Source: Taeniopygia guttata (Eukaryota; Chordata; Aves; Passeriformes; Estrildidae). From it: 64,000 nucleotides of DNA. Location: the NCBI RefSeq assembly GCF_048771995.1, contig NC_133063.1, forward strand, positions 9,402,001 to 9,466,000, read 5' to 3'. The notes below the pieces were generated by a model. The model saw only the letters and a program-made list of their open reading frames with translations. It did no database searches and was not told the origin of the DNA. The position numbers and the translations under genes were made by a program. Numbering within the stretch: position 1 is the stretch's first letter; every line of letters begins with the position of its first letter. This document shows, piece after piece, positions 44,701 through 55,333 of this stretch.

Positions 44701-46736
44701 TGAAGTCTGTGCTTTTCAACATGGAGAGAGAGTGTACAGGCTCTGACAGTCAATAAAGATCAATTTTTGTTATGTTTTGGTTTTTTTTGTTAAAAAACAG
44801 GACCACTAAAAGTCCACAAGCATCATCTACCACACCTATTTAACAGGCCAGAACATAAATGCAATCCCAGTGTATAAAAGAAAGCAAAATGACATACAGT
44901 TCCTGCTTACATTTCCCAGATCTTTAGATCGTATTATCGTATTTATTATTTTATTAACTTCTTCCTAAAGTTCTCCAATAACCCTTTTTCACTTCATGAC
45001 AAGTGAACTTACATGACTTGAGAAAAAGAGCTTGAAAGACAGTTTAAGAACTATTTTTAAATATCAAGCCAATCTAGAAGCATTGAACAAATCAACATTT
45101 TAACAATAAAACACTTTGCAATAGTCAGCACTACGTGTATGTAGAGAATATACTCTTCTAGTTGTTCTAGTACATTGTGGGAAAAGTCAGTGATAGATTT
45201 TTTTCCCAAGAAAATTAGTTTTCAAACAGCCACTTTAATGTTCCAGAGTCTGTTTGGAACATAAAGCCCATTTAAGGCAAGATATCAGTCTAAGCCTTCT
45301 GAAAGTAAGAAGGGAAGTGACCATTGTGGCTGTTTCTGCACTATACATAGAATACGGAAGTCAAATTATGTATGATACCAAAACAGGATGGTGTTCTGAT
45401 AACAATTATCCTCAAGTTCTTGTGCTGGGCAAAATAGTCTCCAGTAAATACCGTTTTTTCAGGAGTATGTGATCCATATGTTTTGGACTTTATGAGTGAG
45501 CTGATGTTAAGGGCAGTGCTACCTCTAAATAAGCACCAGAAGGTCTCCATTACCCAGTTTATCTAGGTGAGTTTTATTCACTGAGATACTACAAACCTGC
45601 CCCCTCATACGTAAGATACACCAGTAATTTCTGAAACCAGGTTGCAGAATGAAGACTTAATTCTAAAGATATTTTGACAGTGAACTGGGGAGCAGTTCAA
45701 CTTAGTCAGAAGGAGAGTGGCATCCTACTGCAGACAAACGGATGTCACATGAGAGCAAATATGTCCCTGTGGCTCTGGTGACAAGTAGCAGAAAAGTCTT
45801 CTGAGAGTGTTGTAACATCAACCCCTTTCCACTCGGGCTTTAGATAAAACCTTTCATAAGGAGAAGTGCTTATTTTGGACTACTTTAGCCACCATCAGGC
45901 TACAACCCACACTCCTCAACACACAGTTCCCACCCTTCCCCAAACGCGGGTTCTGCAGTGTCGGGTTTGCTACATTCAGTACAAAGGTTACCAAGGAACA
46001 AAGGCTAAAGGTTTAGTAAAATTAAACATTAGCTTAACTGCTCTTATGCTTAAAGACTAAGATCACCCCCGCCGAAGACAGAAACTCAAGTGGCGGATTT
46101 ATCCAGCTTCCAGAAGCCTTCCTTCAGACAGGCTCCTGGATTAGCCGAGATCAGCGCCGCTCGCATTAGGACACGGGCACTCCTCAGGCATCTTCAGGGG
46201 ACACCGGCCGTACCCGAGGGAGCAGGGAGGGCGCTCCCCTGGTGGCACCGCGTACCCAGGATGGCTCTGACCCACCCCAGGACCACCCCCGGGCAGCGGG
46301 GCCCGCTCGGGGCAGGGTCCCGCCGGGGCCGGCACCGCCCCCGCCCCGCCCCGAGGGTCCGGGGCAGCCGGGACCCCTCAGCCCCAGCCCCGAGGGTCAG
46401 GGGGAGCCGGGACCTTTCAGCTCCGAGGGTCAGGGGGAGCCGGGACCCCTCAGCCCCAGCCCCGAGGGTACAGGAGACCCGGGACCCCTCAGCCCCACCC
46501 CGCCCGCCGCCCCCGCAGGGCGTACCCGCGCCGAGGCCCTCGGGACCCTGCAGCGCCTCGGGCACCTCGCCGTTCTCCAGGATGTCGTAGCCCTCGTCGT
46601 TCTCGATGCCCGCGATCTCGTTCTCCTGCTGCGCCAGGAAAGCGGCGGCGGGATCCTCCTCGCTACTGTCGGGCATCCCGTTGCCGGCGGGCGGCTGCTG
46701 CGGCTGCTGGGCACCGAAGAGCTCCATGTCCGCCAT
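32562..46736 (-). CDS. CLTA: Clathrin light chain A (spliced, 7 coding exons)
   Basis: Regulatory subunit of the clathrin triskelion. It binds the heavy chain leg and controls coat assembly and links to actin. Minus-strand exons in order are 46736-46526, 39864-39827, 37962-37845, 36500-36389, 35037-34984, 33814-33779 and 32733-32562. All phases agree, giving 246 aa, or 216 aa if the 54- and 36-base exons are skipped. The conserved near-N-terminal block [20 protein letters not shown] (residues 26-45) contains the EED motif used by HIP1-family proteins. Residues of about 84-160 form the charged helical heavy-chain-binding part. The end KQAPLVR differs from human LVH. A CpG promoter with two CCAAT boxes precedes it. 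It converges on GNE, as in mammals. Confidence 0.97.
33779..33814 (-). CDS. CLTA: CLTA neuron-type exon B (36 bases)
   Basis: The acceptor is cctttaag/CACAAA and the donor is AACA/gttaag. It encodes [12 protein letters not shown], identical to the second human brain insert. The donor has T at +3 and the acceptor ends AAG, both weak, as expected for a regulated exon. Confidence 0.9.
34984..35037 (-). CDS. CLTA: CLTA neuron-type exon A (54 bases)
   Basis: The acceptor is tacctag/GGTGGC and the donor is ATGT/gtatgt. It encodes [18 protein letters not shown], identical to the human brain-specific insert. It is phase-neutral, so it can be skipped. Confidence 0.92.
36389..36500 (-). CDS. CLTA: CLTA coding exon 4
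   Basis: The acceptor is tcttcag/ATGCAA and the donor is ACAG/gtaaag. It encodes [20 protein letters not shown] and then [17 protein letters not shown] (residues 123-159), the core of the heavy-chain-binding helix. Confidence 0.95.
37425..37815 (-). repeat. CR1 LINE 3' fragment in a CLTA intron
   Basis: On the plus strand the reversed CR1 tail begins 'ggatcatagaatggcttcag' and continues 'ttggaagaggcctttaaaat', 'gggcagcctgtgccagtgcc', 'agccttctcttctccagg' to 'ctctcagcctgagag'. It is in the same orientation as CLTA and its upstream end is about 30 bases past the exon 3 donor. Confidence 0.9.
37845..37962 (-). CDS. CLTA: CLTA coding exon 3
   Basis: The acceptor is ctccaag/GAGAGT and the donor is CTTG/gtaagc. 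It encodes [19 protein letters not shown] and then [19 protein letters not shown] (residues 84-122), the start of the heavy-chain-binding helix. A CR1 fragment lies about 35 bases beyond its donor. Confidence 0.95.
37963..39826 (-). other. CLTA intron 2
   Basis: No repeat or additional exon is recognised in this intron. Confidence 0.45.
39827..39864 (-). CDS. CLTA: CLTA coding exon 2 (38 bases)
   Basis: The acceptor is tttacag/ATGCTG and the donor is CAG/gtaaga. It encodes [13 protein letters not shown] (residues 71-83), matching human DAVDGVMNGEYYQ. It is too short to stand out as an open frame and was found by homology and phase. Confidence 0.93.
41105..41220 (+). repeat. Unnamed dispersed repeat, copy 1
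   Basis: This shares an aligned series of words with 51165-51282: 'attttataactaga', 'gaaagatggt', 'gtcagattgc', 'actcct.tgcaaggtaca'. I do not recognise the family. Confidence 0.6.
46345..46500 (+). repeat. GC-rich minisatellite in CLTA intron 1
   Basis: About four imperfect copies of a unit of roughly 39 bases, built from 'ccgagggtcagggggagccg' followed by 'ggacccctcagccccagcc'. One copy is shorter. It starts about 25 bases beyond the CLTA exon 1 donor. Confidence 0.8.
46526..46736 (-). CDS. CLTA: CLTA coding exon 1
   Basis: ATG at 46736 begins [17 protein letters not shown] second in-frame Met is at codon 4. It encodes residues 1-70 and ends at a donor G/gtacgc. The variable Pro/Gln N-terminus is followed by the invariant [12 protein letters not shown] block. 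Confidence 0.95.
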
Positions 46737-46935
46737 GGGTGAAGGTGGGCAGGCGGCTGCGGCTCCGCACCGCGCCTACGCCGGGCGGCAGCGCGGAAGG
46801 GGCGGGGCCGCCCAGCCTGCGCCAATGAGCGCCGAGCACAGCCCGCCTCGCCCAATCAGCGAACGGCTGTGGTGGGGCCTGCGGAACGCGAGGCAATCAA
46901 CGCCCAGAGAGGAGCGAGCGGGCGGGGCGCGGCGC
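46737..46935 (-). promoter_or_regulatory. CLTA promoter region with two CCAAT boxes
   Basis: A CpG island upstream of the CLTA ATG. CCAAT lies at 46822-46826 (GCCAATGAG) and at 46852-46856 (CCCAATCAG), about 90 and 120 bases before the ATG. GC boxes are nearby and no TATA box is evident. This suits a housekeeping promoter. Confidence 0.7.
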
Positions 46936-46965
46936 GGCCGCGGTGCCCGGACAGCCGGGAGGTAC

Positions 46966-48065
46966 CGGCGGGGTCCGGTCCGCCGGGATCCGCTCCATCG
47001 GGATCCGCTCCCGCGGGATCGGCTCCATCGGGATCGGCTCCATCGGGATCGGCTCCATCGGGATCGGCTCCATCGGGGTCCGGTCCATCGGGATCCGCTC
47101 CTGCGGGCTCCGCTCCATCGGGATCCGCTCCCGCGGGATCGGCTCCATCGGGATCCGCTCCATCGGGATCCGCTCCCGCGGGATCGGCTCCTGAGGGATC
47201 TACCCCCGAGGGATCCGCTCCATCGGGGTCCGCTCCATCGGGGTCCGCTCCCGCGGGATCGGCTCCTGAGGGATCGGCTCCATCGGGGTCCGCTCCATCG
47301 GGGTCCGCTCCATCGGGATCCGCTCCATCGGGATCCGCTCCTGCGGGATCCGCTCCATCGGGATCCGCTCCATCGGGATCCGCTCCATCGGGATCCGTTC
47401 CATCGGGGTCCGCTCTATCGGGATCCGCTCCTGCGGGATCCGCTCCTGCGGGATCCGCTCCATCGGGATCCGCTCCTTCGGGATCCGCTCCATCGGGATC
47501 CGCTCTATCGGGATCCGCTCCTGCGGGCTCCGCTCCATCGGGATCCGCTCCCGCGGGATCCGCTCCTGCGGGCTCCGCTCCCACGGGATCGGCTCCATTG
47601 GGATCCGCTCCCACTGGATCGGCTCCCGCGGGATCGGCTCCATCGGGATCCACCCCCGAGGGATCCGCTCCTGCGGGCTCCGCTCCATCGGGATCCGCTC
47701 CCACGGGATCAGCTCCCGCGGGGTCCGCTCTATTGGGGTCCGCTCCCGCGGGATCCGCTCCCGCGGGATCCGCTCCCGCGGGATCCGCTCCCGAGGGATC
47801 GGCTCCTTCGGGATCCGCTCCTGCGGGGTCCGCTCCATCGGGCTCCGCTCCCGCGGGATCCCCTCCATCGGGATCGGCTCCATTGGGGTCCGCTCCATCG
47901 GGATCTGCTAAATCGGGATCCGCTCCCGCGGGATCGGCTCCATCGGGATCCGCTCCCCCTGGGTGTGCTCCCGCAGGATCCGCTCCATCGGGATCGGCTC
48001 CTGCGGGATCCGCTCCCTGTGGGTCCACTCCCTCTAGGTCCACTCCATCGGGATCCTCTCCCTCG
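46966..48065. repeat. 15-bp minisatellite, about 73 copies, without net length change
   Basis: The base unit is GGATCCGCTCCATCG with variants in the last few bases (TGCG, CCGCG, CTTCG) and GGATCG for GGATCC. The phase is the same at every 60-base interval from 46981 to 48061, so there is no net insertion or deletion over about 1.08 kb. The unit is a multiple of three and stop-free, so the array is largely open in all six frames: GSAPS, DPLHR and IRSIG on the plus strand; DGADP, MERIP and RWSGS on the minus strand. It starts about 230 bases upstream of the CLTA ATG. Confidence 0.95.
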
Positions 48066-48249
48066 GGCTGTGGCTGGACCGGGGACGCCTCTGCCAGCCT
48101 GCCAAAGCACAGGCACTCCGCTGGGACCATCAGCAATTTAGAGACAAATTCGACTCCTCAGAATACATCCAAAATATCGGTTGTGTGAGAAAAAGAAATC
48201 ATTGTTCCCTGCGTCAGACGCTCTTTGTGTCTGACACAGGAAGCTTAAG

Positions 48250-48595
48250 TCACAGAAGCACAGAAGGTGTTGGTAGGGACCACAGTGTGTCACCTGGTTC
48301 AACCTCCTTGCTTAAGCAGGGTCGTCCCAAAGCATTTGGCACAGGATTGTGTTTATATGGTTTGTGAATATCTCCAGTGAGGGAGACTTCACACTATCTC
48401 TGGACAATCTGTTCCAATGCTCAGTCAAACACACAGTAAAGCTCTTTCTCATGTTCAAGTGGAATTTACTGTGCATCAGTTTTTGGCAGTTGTCTTGTGT
48501 CCTAGCAGCTGGCACCACCAAGAAGAGCCTGGCTCCATGCTCTTGACACCTCTGACTTTAGATATTTATACACATTAATGAGGTCAATGTAACTT
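48250..48595 (-). repeat. CR1 LINE 3' fragment
   Basis: Antisense CR1 3' text: 'cacctggttcaacctccttg', 'gagggagacttcacactatc', 'ctggacaatctgttccaatg', and later 'gaagagcctggctccatgc'. It is diverged. Confidence 0.8.
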
Positions 48596-48714
48596 CAGGA
48601 AGCATTTGTTCTATTGATCATGTGTTGACAAAATGTTCATTGGAAGGGCAGTGATTTCTGATTCAATTTTTTTGACAGTTACTTTCATAATGTTCCTGTA
48701 TCTGTCTTACAACA

Positions 48715-49275
48715 CAGATAGAATCATACAATTGTAGAATGTTAAGGGATTAGAATGGACTAAGATATCATCTAGTCCCAGCCACTGCTGCCTTGGGCAA
48801 GGACATCTTCCACTAGAGCAGATTGTTCCAGGCCTTATCCAACCTGGCTTAAACACTGCCAGGTTTAGGACATGCACTACCTCCCTGGGCAGCCTGTTCA
48901 AGTGTCTCCCTGCCAGTAGACTAAATAATGTCTTCCTAATATGTTACCTGTTCCAGTTTAGACCCATTACCCCTCACCCTGACACTACAGTTCCTGACAC
49001 TGACTCCCTCTCCAGTTTCCCTGTAGTACCCTTCAGATAGTGGGAGGTTGCACAACCTTTTCTTCTCCACAATGAACACACCCAGCTTCCTCAGTCTGTT
49101 AGTTTAGGGGTGGTGCTCCAGTCCTCTTACCAACATCATAACCTCCTCTGGTCTTGCTCCAACAGTTCCACGTCTTTCTTACACTGAGGGCATTGGAACA
49201 GTGTGCAGTACTCCAGGTGGGGTCCCACATGAGGAGAGAGAGGGACAATCACCTCCTTTGACTTGCTGGCCATGC
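48715..49275 (-). repeat. CR1 LINE 3' fragment
   Basis: A longer antisense CR1: the reversed tail 'tagaatcatacaattgtag', then 'gggcagcctgttcaagtgtc', 'taccccttcagatag'-type text, 'cagtactccaggtggggtcc', and an end in 'gacttgctggcc'. It covers the 3' UTR and the C-terminal ORF2 sequence. Confidence 0.88.
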
Positions 49276-52200
49276 ACGTAGGTTATTGGCATAGCAGAGA
49301 GGGAGGGGAAAATATTTCTGTAAAAAAGGAGAAAGTGACACTGGCAACCCTCGGGCTGGTGCAGTTGCTACAAGAAGTACTTGTTTAATTCCGTTTACAT
49401 GTTGCCTATAAGTCTGTGTGTATCTTTAATGAAATATTAGAGGTAATGCCATCCAGGTTTATGTTACAGTCCCACACAAAGGTTAAGACATATTTCAGAA
49501 GGAGGCCAAATTCAGAGAAAAATTTAACTCTGAAAGACAGTTGTTTCCCATGTTAATTTAATGGGAGAGATAAATCACATGCTCAGTTACACTTTTTCCC
49601 CCATCAATATAATTTGCTAGAGGAAAAAAGGACAAGTAAATTCCTGTAGTATGGCAGAGAGCTCCCTTCACCACATTTAGTCAAATAAAACATGTGCCTA
49701 GTTTTTCCTATGAAAACTCAGAATATGGTATGGCAGGAGGCTAGACTTTCCTGTATTTAGTCTCTCACAGAAAAACAGCAAGGTTATTTATTTTAAATAA
49801 TCTCCAGCTGCCATGGGAAAGCTAAAGAATTAAAAACGGTAGCAGTAAGCAAGCCCATAAATCACAACAGGAGACGATAAAAATGAAATGTCATCATGAA
49901 GGGTATGCCACGCTCTCACAGAAACTTGCTGACTTTGTTCCACAAGTTCTTCTAAAAAGATACTCCCACATTCATTTTCATTACTCTTCTTTCCTTATAT
50001 GTAATAAAGGAATATTGCAATACTTCCCTTTAACTATGACTAGTGAATGTTGGATGACTGTCTAGTTAATTTCCTTTTTTTTTTTTGCATTTCCACTGCC
50101 TCTTAGCCCTTTGGGGGATTTCTTGTGGCACAAACACAAGTAGGACATTGTGATTTAAAATGAAAAGCAAATCCAGTTACTTGCTTGTCTAAAAATAGCA
50201 GAATGGGGATTAAGGAATATGAAATATAAGCAGAATAGCAATTTTTCAAATGGCCCAAGAAAATTATTTTCTGTGTTCTATCAGAATGAGTAACTGAATG
50301 TTACTGCTTTAGGTGAATAGGAAAATACAGTGAGCCATTAGATCTGTTCTGATGATGAATTCAAACATTTTTATGTTATCTATTATTCAGATGCACTATG
50401 AAGTGTTCTTGCACTAACAAAGCTATTATTACTTTTCTGCTTTTTTACCCTGTATAAGAAGTCAAGATACCTCCTTTTCCAAAGGCAGGTGTTACCCCTT
50501 AGAGAGTAGAACAAAACATAAGAGTAGCGTACCCTTTGTTATTCATCCATAGTGGTTTGTTGATATGTCTGTCACACTGAGGAGAAGAGTTTATTACAGA
50601 AATATTACAGAATAAACCCTTATAGAAATATAAAAAGGCAAAAAAATACAAAGGAGTGTCAGGATTGTTCTGCTTCTCTCAATTCTTTAAAAAATTACAA
50701 AATATAATTCCAGTTTCTATATATACTGAGATTTGGTTCAGAAGTAGTATAAAAAATGTTTTTGAGAATTTATGAAAATATGGGTTCACAATTCTGCACT
50801 TTCAACATTAAGAAAGTAATTGCAACAGGATAGTGGGATTTCTCTGACTCTTTCACAATGTTTTTGATTTAAGAAATTAAATATTAAGTAGAACAGATGT
50901 TTTTAGAGGAAAAAAAATTGAAATGCAAGTTCTTAAAACACTCGGTAAGTATGCAAATGAGAAAGGCATTGCACAGCTGACATCTGGACATGAATCACTT
51001 CTCAGGAACCCTCTCTAACTAGAAGCTCCCTGCACAAGAGCCCACAGTTGGCAGCAAGCTGAAGGTGAGAGCACACAGTGACTAGGACTTGGTCCAGTTC
51101 CATTGAAACCAGCTAAGAGGTTTCCTCAGACTGCTGATGACTAGCAATTTTCAACCTATAGACAGAATTTAGAAAAAACTCCCAGCTTTTCACTTACGAG
51201 ATTCTAGTATTTTATAACTAGACTACTGTATCAGAAAGATGGTGCCTACTTGGGGTCAGATTGCCACTCCTTTGCAAGGTACAAAAGCCAAAAGGAGCTG
51301 GTTTGAGAGGCACATAAAGCTACCAGCATCAGTCCACTCCACAACAGCTACCCTGCACATCACATCAATCTGGAAGTTCCCTCAAAGCAGATTTTTAAAG
51401 GTCACTGCACATACACTGACTTGGGCACTTACAGCTAAAATTAACAGTTCTACTAAATGGGTTTATGGAGACTAAAGCCCACAAAGAAAATATTTGTACA
51501 TGTCACTGCCATTCAAGCCCGTCTGCACCACAGAGTCATGCTGCAGCTGTTCACCTTGTTTGGATGGGGTTGGATTTAAAGCCAGGCCAGGGTCTATAAC
51601 TCACATTGACAGTAGCAGCTTAGATAAGCCATCTGCCCACTCTGACTACCTAGGAAGACCAAAGAGCAAATCTCCTTTTCAGACAATCAAACTGGAGACA
51701 TGTTTATTTCTATAACATGTGAGAGAAGACAGTCTTTAAAAAGATGTAGTTCCCATCCCCAGAAGTAAGGCAGTTTTTCATGAGAGAGGCTCCTTGGGTG
51801 CACCAAGTCACCTGCAAGGCAGGAGGGTTTGAAGTGACCCACCCTTACTTCACATGTATATTGACAAACGCGTCTTCTGCTACAAGACCTCCAGTACCAT
51901 GGCAAGACACACTGCTTTCAGTTTATCAAGCTGATTTGCTGCCATGATAATTTAATTAGACGGGGTCACAAAGAGATACTGCTGGTAGTGTCCACACTGT
52001 TAAACACAAACACAAACAAAGATAAGAGGTGCAGCTGCTTTCCAAGAAACAGCCAATAGTCTATTTCAGTAGTAAAATAAGGAACATACCTACAGGCTAA
52101 TAAATATGTGGTGCTATGTCACTTTTTTCTTGCTCTGACAGCTGTATCTAATCATCACAGCTGTGCAAGGTATTCAAACAGAATCTGAGTATGCAGAGAA

Positions 52201-52469
52201 TAGACATTCTTCCCTACCTAAGTGAAGCTCAGAGCCGCTCAAAGATGAACAGAGTGGAGGGTTAGACTGCCAGCGCAGAACAGTAGTAAGTAATATGACA
52301 AGAATAGTATAAAGAAGCAGGTTTGCAAATACAGGGCCAAGATACTTGAAATTATATTAATATGAATTATAGAGTAAGCAATACCATGAAGGTAAAATCT
52401 TGCAATACTTGAAGGTAAAACATTTTGTATGGATACAACGGGCCTCTCCTTAACACAAAAGTACTTCCG
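49276..52469. other. Intergenic DNA between CLTA and NANS (left part)
   Basis: AT-rich with no gene recognised. It contains a short poly(T) at about 50077-50087 and the second copy of the dispersed sequence at 51165-51282. Confidence 0.45.
51165..51282 (+). repeat. Unnamed dispersed repeat, copy 2
   Basis: Partner of 41105-41220 on the same strand. Similarity stops at about 'aaggtaca', and the flanks differ on the right side. Confidence 0.6.
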
Positions 52470-53720
52470 TCCTTTAATAATCTTAGTTGTCTTGCCCTGG
52501 ACTCACTCCAGTATGTCCATGTCTTTCTTGTTCTGTGGGCCCAAAACTGGATTCAGCATTCCAGATGTGCTGAATGCAGAGGAAGGATAACTTTCTTTCA
52601 CATGCTGGCAGTGGTCTTCCTAGTGCAGCCCAGGATGCTGTTGGCCTTTTTTATTGTAAGGGCATATTGCTGGTGTATAATAAGCTTCTTGCTCCCAAAG
52701 ACCCCAAGACCCTTCCTTGCCAAGCTATTCTCCAGACCCCAGAACATATTGACGGCTGGAATTATCTTATCCCATTGTAAGACTTTGTGTTTCCCGTTGT
52801 TGAGCTCTATGAGATTCCCCTCTGCCCAGTTCTCCAGACTACCAAAGTTCTTCTCAGTGGTAGCACAACCCTCTGATGTAACAGTCACTCCTCCTGGGTT
52901 TGTATAATATGTGAACTTGCTGTAGCAGCACTCTGCTCCACCATCCAGGTTGTTAATGAAGAACCTCAACAGTACTGGCCCCACTGTCATTCCCTGAAGT
53001 ATAATGCTAGTGACCTTGCTTCCAGCTTGATTTTGTGCTACAAAATCACATACATATCACAACCTCTGGACCTGATTGCTCAGATAATCTTCAATTCACC
53101 TCAGTATCCATTTATTTATTCCATGCTTTTTCAGCTTGCCTTGTTAGAACATTGTGAAAGACAGCATTAAAACCCTATTATAGCCAAGGTAAACAATGTC
53201 TCATTGCTCTCCATTCTTGAAGCAGGCAAGGCAACTCACTGTGGAAGGTTATCAAGTTGGTTAAGCATGACTTTCCTTCCCTAAGTGCATGGTGGCTACT
53301 TCTGATGACTTTTTGTCCTTCCTGAGATTGGAAATGACATCCAGGATTAGTTGCTCTGTCATCTTCCCAGAGGCTCACCTGAAGCAGGTTGGTCTGTTGC
53401 TCTATTTTTTTACTTTCTGGAAGATAGGTGTAACACTTGCTCTCTTCCAGTCTTGAGGGACAATCTCAGTTGCCATGGCCTTTCAAAGACCATCAAGGGT
53501 GGACTCCCAAAGACATCAGTCAGCTTTATCATTGGCAGAGTATGTAAGGCCTGTTTGTTTATGTGCTCCTTAAACTGGTCCTTCTCCACCCAGGGAAAGT
53601 TTCTTTGCTCCAGACAATTTCTCAATAGGTTCAGCCTACTTGGTTGCGGGGCCTTGAGATTCTTGAAGGTTAGGAATTTTTTTATTTCAACAGACCTAAT
53701 AAGGTGCTCCAAATTTACTC
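52470..53720 (-). repeat. CR1 LINE, reverse-transcriptase part, antisense
   Basis: About 1.25 kb of antisense CR1 ORF2. Landmarks on the plus strand are 'ggactcactccagtatgtcc', 'gcagcccaggatgctgttgg', 'gttgttaatgaagaacctc', 'gaggctcacctgaagcaggt' and 'catggcctttcaaagacc'. The minus strand still reads GKSCLTNLITFHSE, a CR1 RT segment. It is broken in several places. Confidence 0.88.
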
Positions 53721-54186
53721 ATAGTACAAGGTGGAGAGTTTGATTTAAGTGCACACTATCCAGTGTAGAGATCGGTGTCTTTTTGATAGTTGAAACAGTA
53801 ATATGTGGCTCCCCATGGATCATTACTTCCTCAGAAACAAAGGAAAAACTAGAACTAGGTTTTTGATGCCTTACCATTTGTTTTCTTAAGAGCATCGGCT
53901 TTGCTAAAAGGAGTAAGAGGAAATGCACAAGAAAATCTCTTACAGCATGTTGCATTTCCATAAAGAAGGTGAAGTCAACATTTTTGTGGTGTTCTGAGAG
54001 GTGTATGAAATAATAAGGGAGAATATGCTTGAAGGGTCCCTTTTAGTTCTTGGTACAAGACTCATATCATCAGGAAGAAAAGCCCTGTGTAGGGGCAGAA
54101 TAAAAAAGTACCTATTTGCAGGTATTTCTGGAACACATTTGCAAGCCAGGTCATTGATTCTCCTTTTCAGGATAAAGGCTTATTGC

Positions 54187-54252
54187 CAAAAACAAAACAA
54201 AACAAAACAAAACAAAACAAAAAAAAAAAAAAACAAAACAAAAAAAAAAAAA
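54187..54252 (+). repeat. (AAAAC)n microsatellite with poly(A)
   Basis: Seven or so units of AAAAC followed by A-rich sequence. Possibly it derives from the tail of a retrocopy whose body is not recognisable. Confidence 0.9.
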
Positions 54253-55288
54253 CCTCGTTACCATGCAGAACTCCTGAAGCCTGCAAGTAGTCTCAAATTC
54301 CTGCCTTATTAAATTTGTTTCGTCTACTCTTGTCTGGCATCCATGTCAACAAGGAAGATGATTGATGTAATTGTGAGGCCACTCAATCATCTTTGAAATG
54401 CCAGTTAGGAGGGTTCCTTATACCTGAATAAGGGCAATTACCATTCATATCTTCAAGAACAAGTTCACAGAAAAACATTTTGAATTCCTCACTAGTGAAA
54501 GATTAAACAGAGTCTCCCATTCCACAAAGCAATGGCTTGTATGTTTGGCTTCACAGTTTCTTGCTGTAGAATGTGCTGCATGTGAAGTTCTTACATGCAA
54601 AGGAAGACTTGTCAGCCTGCCTGACAGAACTGTCCTGAGAGAAAAATTAATTTTCCACAGATGATAATTTCCTAGCCTGACAACTGATTGCAACTGTGTA
54701 GGTAATAAACATCTTTCTATCCTATAATCTCACCATCATCTTCTCTGACATAACTAAAGAGACCTATTTAATTTACAGCAGAAATTGTAAATTCCCTCAA
54801 CGCCATCAGAAGTATTTAGTGAAAAATTTTACTTCAGTAGGATATTTGAAAATGTATTCAGTAAATTCGTTTCCTGTCAAGTTTTCTGGACAATCTGTAC
54901 TACATTTTTGTTCTACAGTTTGGATTCCTAAGGCTACTTCACAATACATTGTCTTTGTATTGTAGTATCAGTTCTGAATGTGGAACTTCTGCTGCTCCTA
55001 AAGTAGTAAAACTAATTGAAATATTAGCAAATAATCTACCACTTCTTTCATGCATTACAGTCCTGTCAGCTTCCTTAAAAACAGTGAAGCAGTGGCCTTT
55101 TCTGGCTTTGACTAACAGACACAAAACGTTCCATGAGGTGCAGAATGAGTATTTTAACTTCCCCAACCCAACACAGGTCACAAAAAGTTGAGAAGAACCT
55201 GACTGCATAAAAACAACTCATGCAAAGAAGTATAAATAAAAGTAACTCTTTAATTCTATTTCTGCTTAATCTGCTTTTCAAAGTGTGG

Positions 55289-55333
55289 GTTGTTTTTGTT
55301 TGTTTGTTTGTTTTCTTTGTTTGTTTGTTTTTA
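55289..55333 (+). repeat. (GTTT)n microsatellite
   Basis: Repeated GTTT units with one interruption ('ttttcttt'). Confidence 0.9.

Larger units (their letters stand above)
39865..46525 (-). other. CLTA intron 1
   Basis: A 6.7 kb AT-rich intron with a GC-rich start near exon 1. It contains the imperfect 39-bp tandem repeat at about 46345-46500 and the 41.1 kb copy of a dispersed sequence also present at 51.2 kb. Nothing else is recognised. Confidence 0.5.

Noticed and set aside
46606-48188. Very long open frames of 400-500 codons on both strands
   Set aside because: All arise from the stop-free 15-bp repeat, which is open in all six frames. Frame length alone is not evidence of coding, so the region is listed as a repeat only.
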